Shown here piece by piece: positions 1-8,195 of a DNA stretch of 34,406 nt. A program made the translations under genes and the position numbers. Under the pieces are notes generated by a model. The model had not been told where the DNA came from. It saw only the letters and a program-made list of their open reading frames with translations, and searched no databases. The stretch's first letter is position 1, and every line of letters begins with the position of its first letter. Source of the DNA: Nitrospira sp. (lineage in GTDB: Bacteria; Nitrospirota; Nitrospiria; Nitrospirales; Nitrospiraceae); the NCBI GenBank assembly GCA_009885705.1, contig VFKF01000466.1:1-34406 (forward strand). Reading direction: 5' to 3'.

Positions 1-689
1 AAGTCCTCTGCTCCGACCTCGATTCGCGCCAGCTCTCCGTGTTCCCGCACACGTACATGACGAAATCCCTCAGCCTGTAGAATCTCTTCAGCCTGCTCCA
101 CGCGACGGAGGCTCTCGATCGTGATTGGAGTGCCGCGCGGAATTCGTGAAGAGAGGCAGGCCGCTGCCGGCTTATCCCAATTCGAGAGTCCTAACGCTTG
201 GGCGAGTGCCCGTACGTCGGACTTGGAGAGAGAGGCTTCGACCAGCGGGCTTCGAACTTTCCACTCGCGAGCGGCTTTGATTCCTGGCCGATCGTCACCG
301 AGATCGTCGAGATTCGTCCCATCTACAACCCATCGTCGTGCTCGCGGCTCGCGTAGTCCGTCCAGCAATTGATAGAGGTCGGTCTTGCAATGGAAGCAGC
401 GGGCTGCATCGTTCTGCACGAAGGCTGGGATATCGAGTTGATCGGTATAGACCAGTTCATGCCGCGCGCCGATCTCCAAGGCCACCTGCTTCGCACCGTC
501 GAGTTCGATCGTGGGAAACGTCGGAGAGACAGCAGTGACGGCCAACGCCTGTGCACCGAGTTGCTCCTGGGCAACTTTTAAGACGACGGTACTGTCAATC
601 CCGCCGGAGTAGGCGACCAGGACAGACTGCATATCAAAAATCGCCCGGCGGAGTGTCGCGAGTTTACCGTTGAGGGATTCGGTCATCAT
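1..689 (-). CDS. larE: LarE-type ATP-dependent sacrificial sulfur transferase (nickel-pincer cofactor synthesis), C-terminus cut by window edge
   Basis: Own translation of the minus strand from ATG at 689: MTESLNGKLATLRRAIFDMQSVLVAYSGGIDSTVVLKVAQEQLG...RCFHCKTDLY...KPAAACLSSRIPRGTPIT; PP-loop SGGIDST motif and CLSSRIPRG segment typical of LarE. Absent from the ORF track because it runs off the window. Confidence 0.88.
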   Translation of the reverse strand, partial: MMTESLNGKLATLRRAIFDMQSVLVAYSGGIDSTVVLKVAQEQLGAQALAVTAVSPTFPTIELDGAKQVALEIGARHELVYTDQLDIPAFVQNDAARCFHCKTDLYQLLDGLREPRARRWVVDGTNLDDLGDDRPGIKAAREWKVRSPLVEASLSKSDVRALAQALGLSNWDKPAAACLSSRIPRGTPITIESLRRVEQAEEILQAEGFRHVRVREHGELARIEVGAED

Positions 690-710
690 GGTGAGTCCCT
701 GCACTGTTGC

Positions 711-2078
711 CTACCGCTTGACCTTGGCTTTGGCGATGTTGCCCACTACCACTAAGGCGTACCGTTTGGGGTCTAGGTACTGTTTGGCGACACGCTGGAC
801 GTCTTCCTTCGTGACCCGCTCTATCCATTTTGGGTATTGCGTAAAGTATTCGAACCCCAGACCGTAAAACTCCACTTGGGCAAGCACCTGCGCGAGTTTC
901 GCGGTGGAATCAAACCGTAAGGGAAAGCTTCCGACCAAGAATGATTTGGCCTCGGACAATTCCTGGTCGGATACGGGTGAGTCGCGAATCGACTTGATTT
1001 CAGCCAGGACGCCGGTGATGGCTTGATTCGTCGTCTCCGTCTTGGTTTGGAGGTTGACCCAGAAAGAACCAGGCATCAACCGAGCGTCGAAGTGGCTCAT
1101 GATCCCATAGGCCAATCCCTGCTTGTCCCGAATCGAATCCATCAAGCGGGAGGAAAATCCACCGGCCCCCAGGATGTAATTCATCACCGTGACCGAATAG
1201 AAATCCTGGTGCGCACGCGGAAGACCCCCATGGCCAAGCACAATAGTGGATTGGGTGAGATCCTTTTCGATGAGCTGGACCGTTCTCCGCTCGACAGGCG
1301 CGGGCTTTTTCGTGCTCCGTGCTGTCGACGTCCCTTGTTTCCAGGTTTCAAAATGGGTCTGCACCAGTGTGGTGGCCTGTTCAAGCGTCACGTCGCCGAC
1401 GATGGTCAGGATGATTTGGGAGGGGGAATATTCCCGGCCATAGAAGGCTTGCACATCGGCCAGAGTGATCTTGGCAAGCGTTTCTTCCGTTCCATTGACA
1501 GGCCAGCGGTAGGGGTGTCCGTGGAAGACGAGCTGATTGAAGGCCTTCATGGCGATATGGCCAGGGTCATCGTTGTCGCTTGCCATCTCACCCAGAAGTT
1601 GGGTGCGAATCCGTTCAAATTCCTGCTTATGAAACGCAGGGCGTTGCAGCATGTCCGCGAGCAGGGTAAATCCGAGGTCGATGTCTTTTTTGAGCACGCG
1701 GGCGGAGGCGGTGGTGAAATCCTCTGAGGCTTTGGCTTCCAGGATTCCGCCGACGAAATCGATTTGCTCCGCCTGCTGTTTTGACGTACGTGTAGTTGTT
1801 CCTTCGTCCAGGAGGCTGGCGACGAGGTTCGCGAGGCCTGCCTTGTCGGAAGGATCCTGCGCAGAACCAGCCTTGATCAGCGCGTGGATTTCTACGATAG
1901 GAAGGAAATGTTGCTCAAGGACGAGCACCGTGATGCCGTTTGTCGTCACAAATTTTGTCGGCGCAATCTCTGCTGCCGCGCTGGGACCGCTTGCCAAGAA
2001 GAAGGCGCAGAGTCCCATCACGAAGATCTGGAGAGCCAGTTGTTGAGGTGCGATAGGCAATCGTCTCGCCGTTGGCAT
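711..2078 (-). CDS. M16 family peptidase-like protein, probable non-catalytic partner
   Basis: ORF with signal-peptide-like N-terminus from MPTARRLPIAPQQ; M16 fold sequence (GLPRAHQDFYSVTVMNYILGAGGFSSRLMDSIRDKQGLAYGI) but the HxxEH position reads LANLVASLLDEGT. Confidence 0.85.
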   Translation of the reverse strand: MPTARRLPIAPQQLALQIFVMGLCAFFLASGPSAAAEIAPTKFVTTNGITVLVLEQHFLPIVEIHALIKAGSAQDPSDKAGLANLVASLLDEGTTTRTSKQQAEQIDFVGGILEAKASEDFTTASARVLKKDIDLGFTLLADMLQRPAFHKQEFERIRTQLLGEMASDNDDPGHIAMKAFNQLVFHGHPYRWPVNGTEETLAKITLADVQAFYGREYSPSQIILTIVGDVTLEQATTLVQTHFETWKQGTSTARSTKKPAPVERRTVQLIEKDLTQSTIVLGHGGLPRAHQDFYSVTVMNYILGAGGFSSRLMDSIRDKQGLAYGIMSHFDARLMPGSFWVNLQTKTETTNQAITGVLAEIKSIRDSPVSDQELSEAKSFLVGSFPLRFDSTAKLAQVLAQVEFYGLGFEYFTQYPKWIERVTKEDVQRVAKQYLDPKRYALVVVGNIAKAKVKR

Positions 2079-2080
2079 GA

Positions 2081-3442
2081 TTAGGGTTTCCCCTGTTGCG
2101 CCGCGGTGGAGGGTGTTTCTGGTTGTTTGGGTGGCACGGGAATCAATGTGCCGACGGTCCGATTGTCTTCCGTCAAATAGTGGCGGGCGACATGTTGGAT
2201 ATCTTTGGCCGTCACTGCACGAATCCGTTCGACAAACTGGTCGATTTTCCGCCACCCGGCGCCGACGGATTCAGCTTGTCCGAGTAACATGGCATGCCGG
2301 AAGTTGGAGTCCTGCTCGAAGATATGGGTAGCTTCAACCTGGTTCTTCGCCCGTTGGAGTTCTTGCTCTGTCGGCGGATCGGCCTGGAGGCGTTTGATCT
2401 CTCGGTGAAGGGCTTCTTCAACTGCCTCCGGTCTTTGGCCCGGGCTCACGAGGGCATAGAAGTAGAAAAGGCCAGGATCGGTCTGCAGTAAGTTGTATTC
2501 TGCTCCAACCGCGAGCGACGATTTCTGCTCATACACGAGGCTCTGGTACAGGCGTGAACTTTTTCCATGCGACAGAATTGAATCCAGAATGTCGAGAGCG
2601 TACGAGTCTTCACTCGTAAAGTTCGGCACGCGATAGCCCATCATGACGAAAGGGACTTGTGCATCTCGCTTGAGGAGGAAGCGGCGTTCACCTTTTTGTT
2701 CCGATTCCATGGTGGCAATCAGCTTGGGTTCCGGTCCTCGCGGAATCGGCTCGAAAAGCTGCTTGATCGTGGGAAGCAGGCTGTCGGCTTTGATGTCGCC
2801 CACCACGACTAGAGTTGCATTGTTGGGTGAGTAATAGGTGTCGTAATGTCGTTGTAAGTCATCCAGGGTCATTGCATCCAAGTCGCCAAACCAGCCGATC
2901 ACCGGCCAATGGTACGGATGACTGAGATAGGCTTGGGCGAAGAGCGCCTCGACGAGCGCACCTTGGGGGTCGTCCTCTGCACGAAGGCGTCGTTCTTCCT
3001 TCACGACTTCTCGTTCCGTCGCCAACTCCTTCGTATCGAGCAGAAGTCCTTGCATGCGATCGGCTTCAAGCTCCAGGGCCAACTCGACGCGGTCGGCTGC
3101 GAGATTCTCGAAGTAGGCAGTGAAGTCCTGGCTCGTGAAGGCGTTGTCCATTCCGCCATTTTTTCGAATGAGACGGGAAAAGGTGCCCTTGGGATATTTC
3201 GCAGTACCCTTGAACATCATATGTTCAAGCATGTGGGAGAGGCCCGCACGGCCCATGACTTCGTTGCGTGAACCCACTTTGTACCAGACTTGGACGGTTG
3301 CAACCGGAGCTTTTGGCACTTCGACTAGGAGGACTTTCATCCCATTGGAGAGAATGAATTCTCGAGGCTCCGTGGCGATGGCTGGCGATGTGAAGGCGAA
3401 GAGGAGACTGCTCGCGGCGATCAGCCAGGATAGTTGCATCAT
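2081..3442 (-). CDS. M16 family zinc peptidase
   Basis: HMLEHMMFKG gives the HxxEH zinc motif; signal peptide MMQLSWLIAASSLLFAFTSPAIA; directly upstream of the second M16 gene. Confidence 0.9.
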   Translation of the reverse strand: MMQLSWLIAASSLLFAFTSPAIATEPREFILSNGMKVLLVEVPKAPVATVQVWYKVGSRNEVMGRAGLSHMLEHMMFKGTAKYPKGTFSRLIRKNGGMDNAFTSQDFTAYFENLAADRVELALELEADRMQGLLLDTKELATEREVVKEERRLRAEDDPQGALVEALFAQAYLSHPYHWPVIGWFGDLDAMTLDDLQRHYDTYYSPNNATLVVVGDIKADSLLPTIKQLFEPIPRGPEPKLIATMESEQKGERRFLLKRDAQVPFVMMGYRVPNFTSEDSYALDILDSILSHGKSSRLYQSLVYEQKSSLAVGAEYNLLQTDPGLFYFYALVSPGQRPEAVEEALHREIKRLQADPPTEQELQRAKNQVEATHIFEQDSNFRHAMLLGQAESVGAGWRKIDQFVERIRAVTAKDIQHVARHYLTEDNRTVGTLIPVPPKQPETPSTAAQQGKP

Positions 3443-3491
3443 GTGTCGGGAATAGGGCCAGGTCATAATTGGATGGAATGCACAGCGCATG

Positions 3492-4598
3492 CTAGCAACG
3501 GGGCTCAATTTGTGTCAAGGCGCGTCCTGCATACTCGGGTGAAAGATTGCCCAATTGGCCGCAGGCGCCTAGCACATCACGGCCGCGGCTCTTGCGGATG
3601 AAGGCGTCAATGCCGCCATGTGTGAGTATCGCCTGAAATGCGAACACGTTCCGGTCGGTCGGCCGTCGGAAGGGATTGCCAGGAAACTCGTTAAAGGGAA
3701 TCAGGTTCACCTTGCAGCGGAGTCCCTTGAGTAGTTTCACCAGGCGATGGGCGTCCTCGTCGCGGTCGTTCACGCCGGCGAGCAACACATATTCAAAGGT
3801 CAGTCGCCTGGTCGGGGCAAGCGGGTAGCGCCGGCAGGCGGCCATGAGGGTCTTGAGCGAGGCGATTTGGCTGGCCGCCGGCATCAATTGTTGGCGTTGC
3901 TCTTCCGTCGTGCCGTTCAATGAGATGGCGAGATTCACCCCGAGTGCGGCTACATCCTTCAACCGTGCGGCGAGTCCCGCAGTCGACACGGTAATGCGGC
4001 GCGGCGACCAGCCCAGCCCCCATGACTTGTTCGTGAGGCAATGGATGGCGGTGGAGAGCGCGTCGATATTGGCAAGGGGCTCCCCCATGCCCATGAAGAC
4101 GAGGTTGGTCAGGCGTTCGGTGCCGGTCAAATGGTCCTGAGACGTCAGCACCTGATCGACGATTTCATGTGCCTTGAGGTTTCGCTTCAGTCCCATGGTG
4201 CCGGTGAGGCAGAAACCGCAATCCAGCATGCAGCCCACTTGGGTTGAGACGCAGAGCGTGAGTCGATCCTCGTCAGGAATGAGTACCGTTTCGATGCGGA
4301 GTGCGTCGTCCAATGTGAGCAGCAGCTTGCGCGTATGGTCGGTCGATTCAAGCACGGAGCAGTCTTGCGTGCGCGAAATCGTGGCGACCTCAGCCAGTTG
4401 TTCTCGATCGTTCTGCGAGAGATCGGTCATCTGCGCGATGCTGCGGGTGCGCCGTTGATAGAGCCAGCGGAGAATTTGACCGGTTCGGTAGCGGGGCCAT
4501 CCGAATGGCTGCAGGAGCCGACTGAGACCTTCTTCTGTCAGCGACAAGAGATTGGTCGGAGCGGGACTCGATGGGAGGGCGTGGTTCTCAAACTGCAT
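3492..4598 (-). CDS. rlmN: 23S rRNA (adenine2503-C2)-methyltransferase RlmN
   Basis: Radical SAM CMLDCGFC (CxxxCxxC), GTMGLKRNL, NLVFMGMGEPLAN, LIPFNEFPGNPFRRP motifs. Confidence 0.95.
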   Translation of the reverse strand: MQFENHALPSSPAPTNLLSLTEEGLSRLLQPFGWPRYRTGQILRWLYQRRTRSIAQMTDLSQNDREQLAEVATISRTQDCSVLESTDHTRKLLLTLDDALRIETVLIPDEDRLTLCVSTQVGCMLDCGFCLTGTMGLKRNLKAHEIVDQVLTSQDHLTGTERLTNLVFMGMGEPLANIDALSTAIHCLTNKSWGLGWSPRRITVSTAGLAARLKDVAALGVNLAISLNGTTEEQRQQLMPAASQIASLKTLMAACRRYPLAPTRRLTFEYVLLAGVNDRDEDAHRLVKLLKGLRCKVNLIPFNEFPGNPFRRPTDRNVFAFQAILTHGGIDAFIRKSRGRDVLGACGQLGNLSPEYAGRALTQIEPRC

Positions 4599-4714
4599 AG
4601 TGGCACACTACCATAGCCTTAAAAAGTGGAACAAGGTAGAGGGTTCAGATGGCTCTGCTGGCAACGGGGAAAGGACGCTGTTATATATGATAGGAGTCGA
4701 GAGGGAGGCCACGC

Positions 4715-6988
4715 GTGCGCACCGGTACATATCATTTGACTATTCGAAATCTATTTCTTGTCGCAAGCCTTGTCCTCTGTGGGGTTGCGCTGCCCTCGGG
4801 CCAGGCATTTGCGGGTCCTGTCCCTCCGTCGGCATTGAGTGACGGTGCAGTCTGTGAGGGGGCAGAAGAATGCTTCCACGCAGCCGCGCTGCCGAAGGAA
4901 CGGCTCGGTAAGGTTCTGAGCAAAGAACAAGTGGTGTTGCTGAAGCTTGAGCGGCTTCAGCAGCTGATGGAGCGGTTTCCTGCCACGATCTGGGCGAAGC
5001 GCGCCGGATTGTTGTCCGGGGTACTGCTTCTTGAGCGAAATCCTGCCGTAGCCATGCAGTTTCTCCGTGCAGCACAGCGAGACGTCCCGCTGTTGGACGA
5101 CTATATCCGGCTATGGATCGGAGAGGCGTTGTTGAATCTTGGAGACGCCAAACCCGCAGCCGCTATGTTTGAAACCCTTTCCCTGACGGCACCGGACTCG
5201 CCGTTGTTGGTGAAGGCCGCCTATCGGGCCGGAGAAGCGTGGTATCAGGCCTCGAGTTGTCACGAAGCGACGGCCTGGATTGCCAAAGCGGTGGCGATGA
5301 GCGTGAAGGAATTGGAGACTCCCCAGGCGTTGCTCAGGCAAGGCGCTTGTCAGCTGCGAGAGAATAATATCGTTGAGGGTCGTGAAACCCTTACGCAGTT
5401 GTGGACCAGGTTTGCGGCCAGTGGAGAAGCGAAAGAGGCGGAGGCGCTGCTGGCGTCGAATCTTGGTGGCGAGCCTTGGGTCGTCCAGTCGAACGAGCGG
5501 CTCGCTCGGGCGCAGGTGTATCTTGGGCAAGCGTTCCATGCCGAGGCGATTGAGGAACTTCGAAAGTTTCTTGCGGCTGACCTCCAGTCGCCGCGGCGCA
5601 CCGAAGCGAAGCTGAAGCTTGGGATTGCACAGGTTCGGCTGAAGCAGTACGACCAAGCCCGAGAGACGTTTCGTGCGCTGGTGAAAGATGGCGCGGCTGA
5701 ATCGTCCGAAGCCTCCGTGTGGCTCGCACGCGTCTATCTTCGCCAAGGCCTGGGTGACAAATTGCTCGATCTTGCGCGGACCATGCCCGCGTCGTTGTCC
5801 GCAGAGCAGAAAGGCCAGATCACGCTTTTCGCCGGCATTTGGCTGGAAGATCAGGGCCGCTTCGACGAGGCGATTGCGCGTTATCGGCAGGTGGCAAAGG
5901 CTGGCGAGCCGGCCTCTCAACGGGCCGAGGGGCAGTGGCGTGTCGGCTGGGAGTATTACCGGCTGGCGCGTTATCGTGAGGCGTCCGACCAGTTGCATAT
6001 GCTCGTGGATCAGCACGACGGCGATTTCGAGCCGCAGGCGCTCTATTGGATGGGACGGGCGGCTGAGCTGAGCCAGCAGCCTCAGGCTCGCGATGCCTAT
6101 GTGAGGCTCTGCCAACGATACGTCCATACCTATTATTGCCAACTGGCTCGTGAGCGGATCGATATTCCGTTGTTGGAGTCTCCTGCCCCAGAATCAGTCT
6201 CGACCGCCGTTGCGGTAGACGGCGGCATATCTGGAGGTGGTGAGGCCGCGCGTTCGGTGTCGGCCAAGGCCGAAATCGAGCAGCAGCCTGCCTATCGACG
6301 TGCTATCGAGCTAAAGACGTTGGGGTTGGATTCGGATGCCGCACGAGAATTGGCGGGATTGACGGAGCTTTATAGCCGAGATCCCGACCTTCTCATGGTG
6401 CTTTCGACATTACTGAACGAGGCTGGTGCTTATCACCATGCCCTCCGGCTCGCGCGGGCCAAGTTCCGGGATAAGCTGGAGCGGACTGGAGGTGCTGTCG
6501 ATCCATCGCTGTGGCAGGTGGCCTATCCAACAGGTCTTCTACCCACGATCAAGGGGGAGGGGGCCAAAGGTGTCGATCCCTATCTGGTGGCGGCGATCAT
6601 ACGAGAGGAGAGTCAGTACGATTGGCGGGCGGTATCGCGGGTCGGTGCAATCGGCTTGATGCAGGTGATGCCGGGTACGGCAAATGCTGTTGCCCAGCGA
6701 CTGGGGCTTCCCGCAGTTGGTCGGGATGATCTCTTTGACCAAGAGACGAATATTCGCCTGGGTGTTCGCTATGTTGAACAATTGCTCGAACAGTTCTCCG
6801 GGAACGTGGCCTATACGATTGCCTCATACAATGCCGGGCCAATTGCGGTTGGGAATTGGATTGCGCTGCACCGTGGGCGAAGCCAGGATGAATTCGTTGA
6901 ATTGATCCCCTATCAGGAGACGCGGCAGTATGTGAAACGTGTTCTGCGGAGCTACCGAGAATATGCCCGGCTGGGCAAGGCTTCCTAG
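4715..6988 (+). CDS. Soluble lytic murein transglycosylase (TPR-rich N-terminus, SLT domain C-terminus)
   Basis: GTG start; C-terminal VAAIIREESQYDWRAVSRVGAIGLMQVMPGTANAVA and YNAGPIAVGNW SLT motifs; N-terminal helical repeats. Confidence 0.92.
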   Translation: MRTGTYHLTIRNLFLVASLVLCGVALPSGQAFAGPVPPSALSDGAVCEGAEECFHAAALPKERLGKVLSKEQVVLLKLERLQQLMERFPATIWAKRAGLLSGVLLLERNPAVAMQFLRAAQRDVPLLDDYIRLWIGEALLNLGDAKPAAAMFETLSLTAPDSPLLVKAAYRAGEAWYQASSCHEATAWIAKAVAMSVKELETPQALLRQGACQLRENNIVEGRETLTQLWTRFAASGEAKEAEALLASNLGGEPWVVQSNERLARAQVYLGQAFHAEAIEELRKFLAADLQSPRRTEAKLKLGIAQVRLKQYDQARETFRALVKDGAAESSEASVWLARVYLRQGLGDKLLDLARTMPASLSAEQKGQITLFAGIWLEDQGRFDEAIARYRQVAKAGEPASQRAEGQWRVGWEYYRLARYREASDQLHMLVDQHDGDFEPQALYWMGRAAELSQQPQARDAYVRLCQRYVHTYYCQLARERIDIPLLESPAPESVSTAVAVDGGISGGGEAARSVSAKAEIEQQPAYRRAIELKTLGLDSDAARELAGLTELYSRDPDLLMVLSTLLNEAGAYHHALRLARAKFRDKLERTGGAVDPSLWQVAYPTGLLPTIKGEGAKGVDPYLVAAIIREESQYDWRAVSRVGAIGLMQVMPGTANAVAQRLGLPAVGRDDLFDQETNIRLGVRYVEQLLEQFSGNVAYTIASYNAGPIAVGNWIALHRGRSQDEFVELIPYQETRQYVKRVLRSYREYARLGKAS

Positions 6989-6998
6989 GGGCCGTTTC

Positions 6999-7027
6999 TT
7001 GACAAGATTTAGACAAGTTTCTATAGT
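6999..7027 (+). promoter_or_regulatory. Sigma70-type promoter upstream of zapB-like/zapA
   Basis: TTGACA (6999-7004), 17-nt spacer, TATAGT (7022-7027). Confidence 0.75.
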
Positions 7028-7072
7028 GCGCCACAACCTGTAGGGGCTAATTTTAAGGAGAGGACTGAGGGA

Positions 7073-7336
7073 ATGGCACTCGATCGATTGGACGCGCTTG
7101 AAGACCGCATTAAAGACCTTGTGAAGCTGATTCAAGAATTAAAGAAGAAGAATGCGGCTGCTGAAGAAGAGTTAAAGGTTGTTCGGCAGCGACTTGCGGA
7201 GAAGGATGATTCGAATCGGCGCTGGGAACAAGAGCGTCTTGATATCAAGTCCCGTATCGAAAAAGTCCTCGGCGACGTTGAGTTGTTGGAGTGCTTTGAA
7301 GAACGCAAGGAGGTGGCCCTTGACGAAGACCATTGA
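7073..7336 (+). CDS. Small coiled-coil protein, ZapB-like
   Basis: 87-aa heptad-rich sequence (DRLDALEDRIKDLVKLIQELKKKNAAAEEELKVVRQRLAEKDD) immediately upstream of, and overlapping, zapA. Confidence 0.7.
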   Translation: MALDRLDALEDRIKDLVKLIQELKKKNAAAEEELKVVRQRLAEKDDSNRRWEQERLDIKSRIEKVLGDVELLECFEERKEVALDEDH

Positions 7337-7616
7337 CGTGGAAATCTATGGCCAACGGTTTGCGATCCGCGGGGAGGCGGACGAGGGGTATATTCGGCGG
7401 CTCGCGAGTTTTGTCGATAGCCAGATGCGCAGTCTCGCGGAGGGAATGAATACGACAACTCCGTCGAAGCTCGCCGTGTTGACGGCGATCAACCTGGCCC
7501 ATCAATTGTTCGAAGTTGAACGGAAGCGCGCGCAGGGTGATGCGGATGTTGAGCGGCGAATGACGTCGCTCATGGAATCGATCGAGGAGCAGGTTCCGAC
7601 CTCGCTCTTTCGCTAG
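7320..7616 (+). CDS. zapA: Cell division protein ZapA
   Basis: TTG start giving TKTIDVEIYGQRFAIRGEADEGYIRRLASFVDSQMR...KLAVLTAINLAHQLFE; overlaps the preceding ORF by 17 bp. Confidence 0.85.
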   Translation: MTKTIDVEIYGQRFAIRGEADEGYIRRLASFVDSQMRSLAEGMNTTTPSKLAVLTAINLAHQLFEVERKRAQGDADVERRMTSLMESIEEQVPTSLFR

Positions 7617-7792
7617 ATTCAACTTGCAAAGGGTAGCCCCCTTTGATATCGTGAATTGTATTGTTGGGACGTTGTGGAGTTGACGGTCGGGATACAATCA
7701 GGTTATGCTCAAACCGGTTTCGTGATCCGGGAAGATGATGCAGTCGCCGCGGAATAGATGTGGGTTCTTGATGCTGGTGATATTGAGACAAG

Positions 7793-7798
7793 TAGAAT
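7793..7798 (+). promoter_or_regulatory. Candidate -10 element for the 6S-like RNA
   Basis: TAGAAT at 7793-7798, about 7 nt before the predicted RNA 5' end; weak -35 TTGATG at 7768-7773 with a 19-nt spacer. Confidence 0.4.
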
Positions 7799-7804
7799 TT
7801 GTGC

Positions 7805-8000
7805 AAGGGTTCGTCCTCCTCATGTATAACCTTCTCGACATGTTGGGCAAATTCATGGAGTTCCTGCTGCCATCAGGCAGTGCGGTATATGGAGGCAGTC
7901 TTCGGTTGCTTCCCGTTCGCGCACTCGATCCTCTCAAGCGGATGAGGGGATGGCAACGTAGCGGAACCTCGTGGAATCTATCCGGCATGGGACGTACTCA
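7805..8000 (+). ncRNA. ssrS: 6S RNA-like structured non-coding RNA
   Basis: Hand-folded rod: closing stem CGTCC(7812-7816)/GGACG(7990-7994) continued by GGGT/ACTC; TTC/GAA, GAG-TTCC/GGAA-c-CTC, GCT/AGC, GCCATC(7869-7874)/GATGGC(7949-7954); apical hairpin AGTGCG(7879-7884)/CGCACT(7920-7925) with inner GGAGGC/GCTTCC. Lies directly downstream of zapA, a recurrent 6S RNA location. Not verified with a covariance model. Confidence 0.6.
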
Positions 8001-8147
8001 TTCGCTCAAGCCATCAAGATCTTCATCCCCGTGGAGTCCATTCTCGGAGTGAGTCTGTAGACCGCGTGTTGGGCTATACCCTTCCGTTCAGCTAATCTTC
8101 CACTGCGCTCCCACATCAGGATAGAACCGTCGACCAACCTTGTATCA

Positions 8148-8180
8148 AGACGAGGCTGAGAAGCCGGGTGTTTCTCGTCT
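8148..8180 (+). other. Leader hairpin in the rny 5' region
   Basis: AGACGAG (8148-8154) / CTCGTCT (8174-8180) perfect 7-bp stem enclosing GCT-GAGA-AGC, ending 15 nt before the rny start. Confidence 0.45.
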
Positions 8181-8195
8181 CGGGACTGTAGGGGG

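Noticed and set aside
1023-1727. 234-aa plus-strand ORF antisense to the M16 partner gene
   Set aside because: Antisense shadow of a recognisable peptidase gene.
5111-6142. 343-aa minus-strand ORF antisense to the transglycosylase gene
   Set aside because: Shadow ORF of a GC-rich gene; low-complexity Arg/Leu/Pro composition and no domain; the sense frame is clearly coding.
7735-8052. 105-aa plus-strand ORF in the zapA-rny gap
   Set aside because: Overlaps the structured 6S-like segment; no recognisable domain, poor RBS, composition not protein-like.
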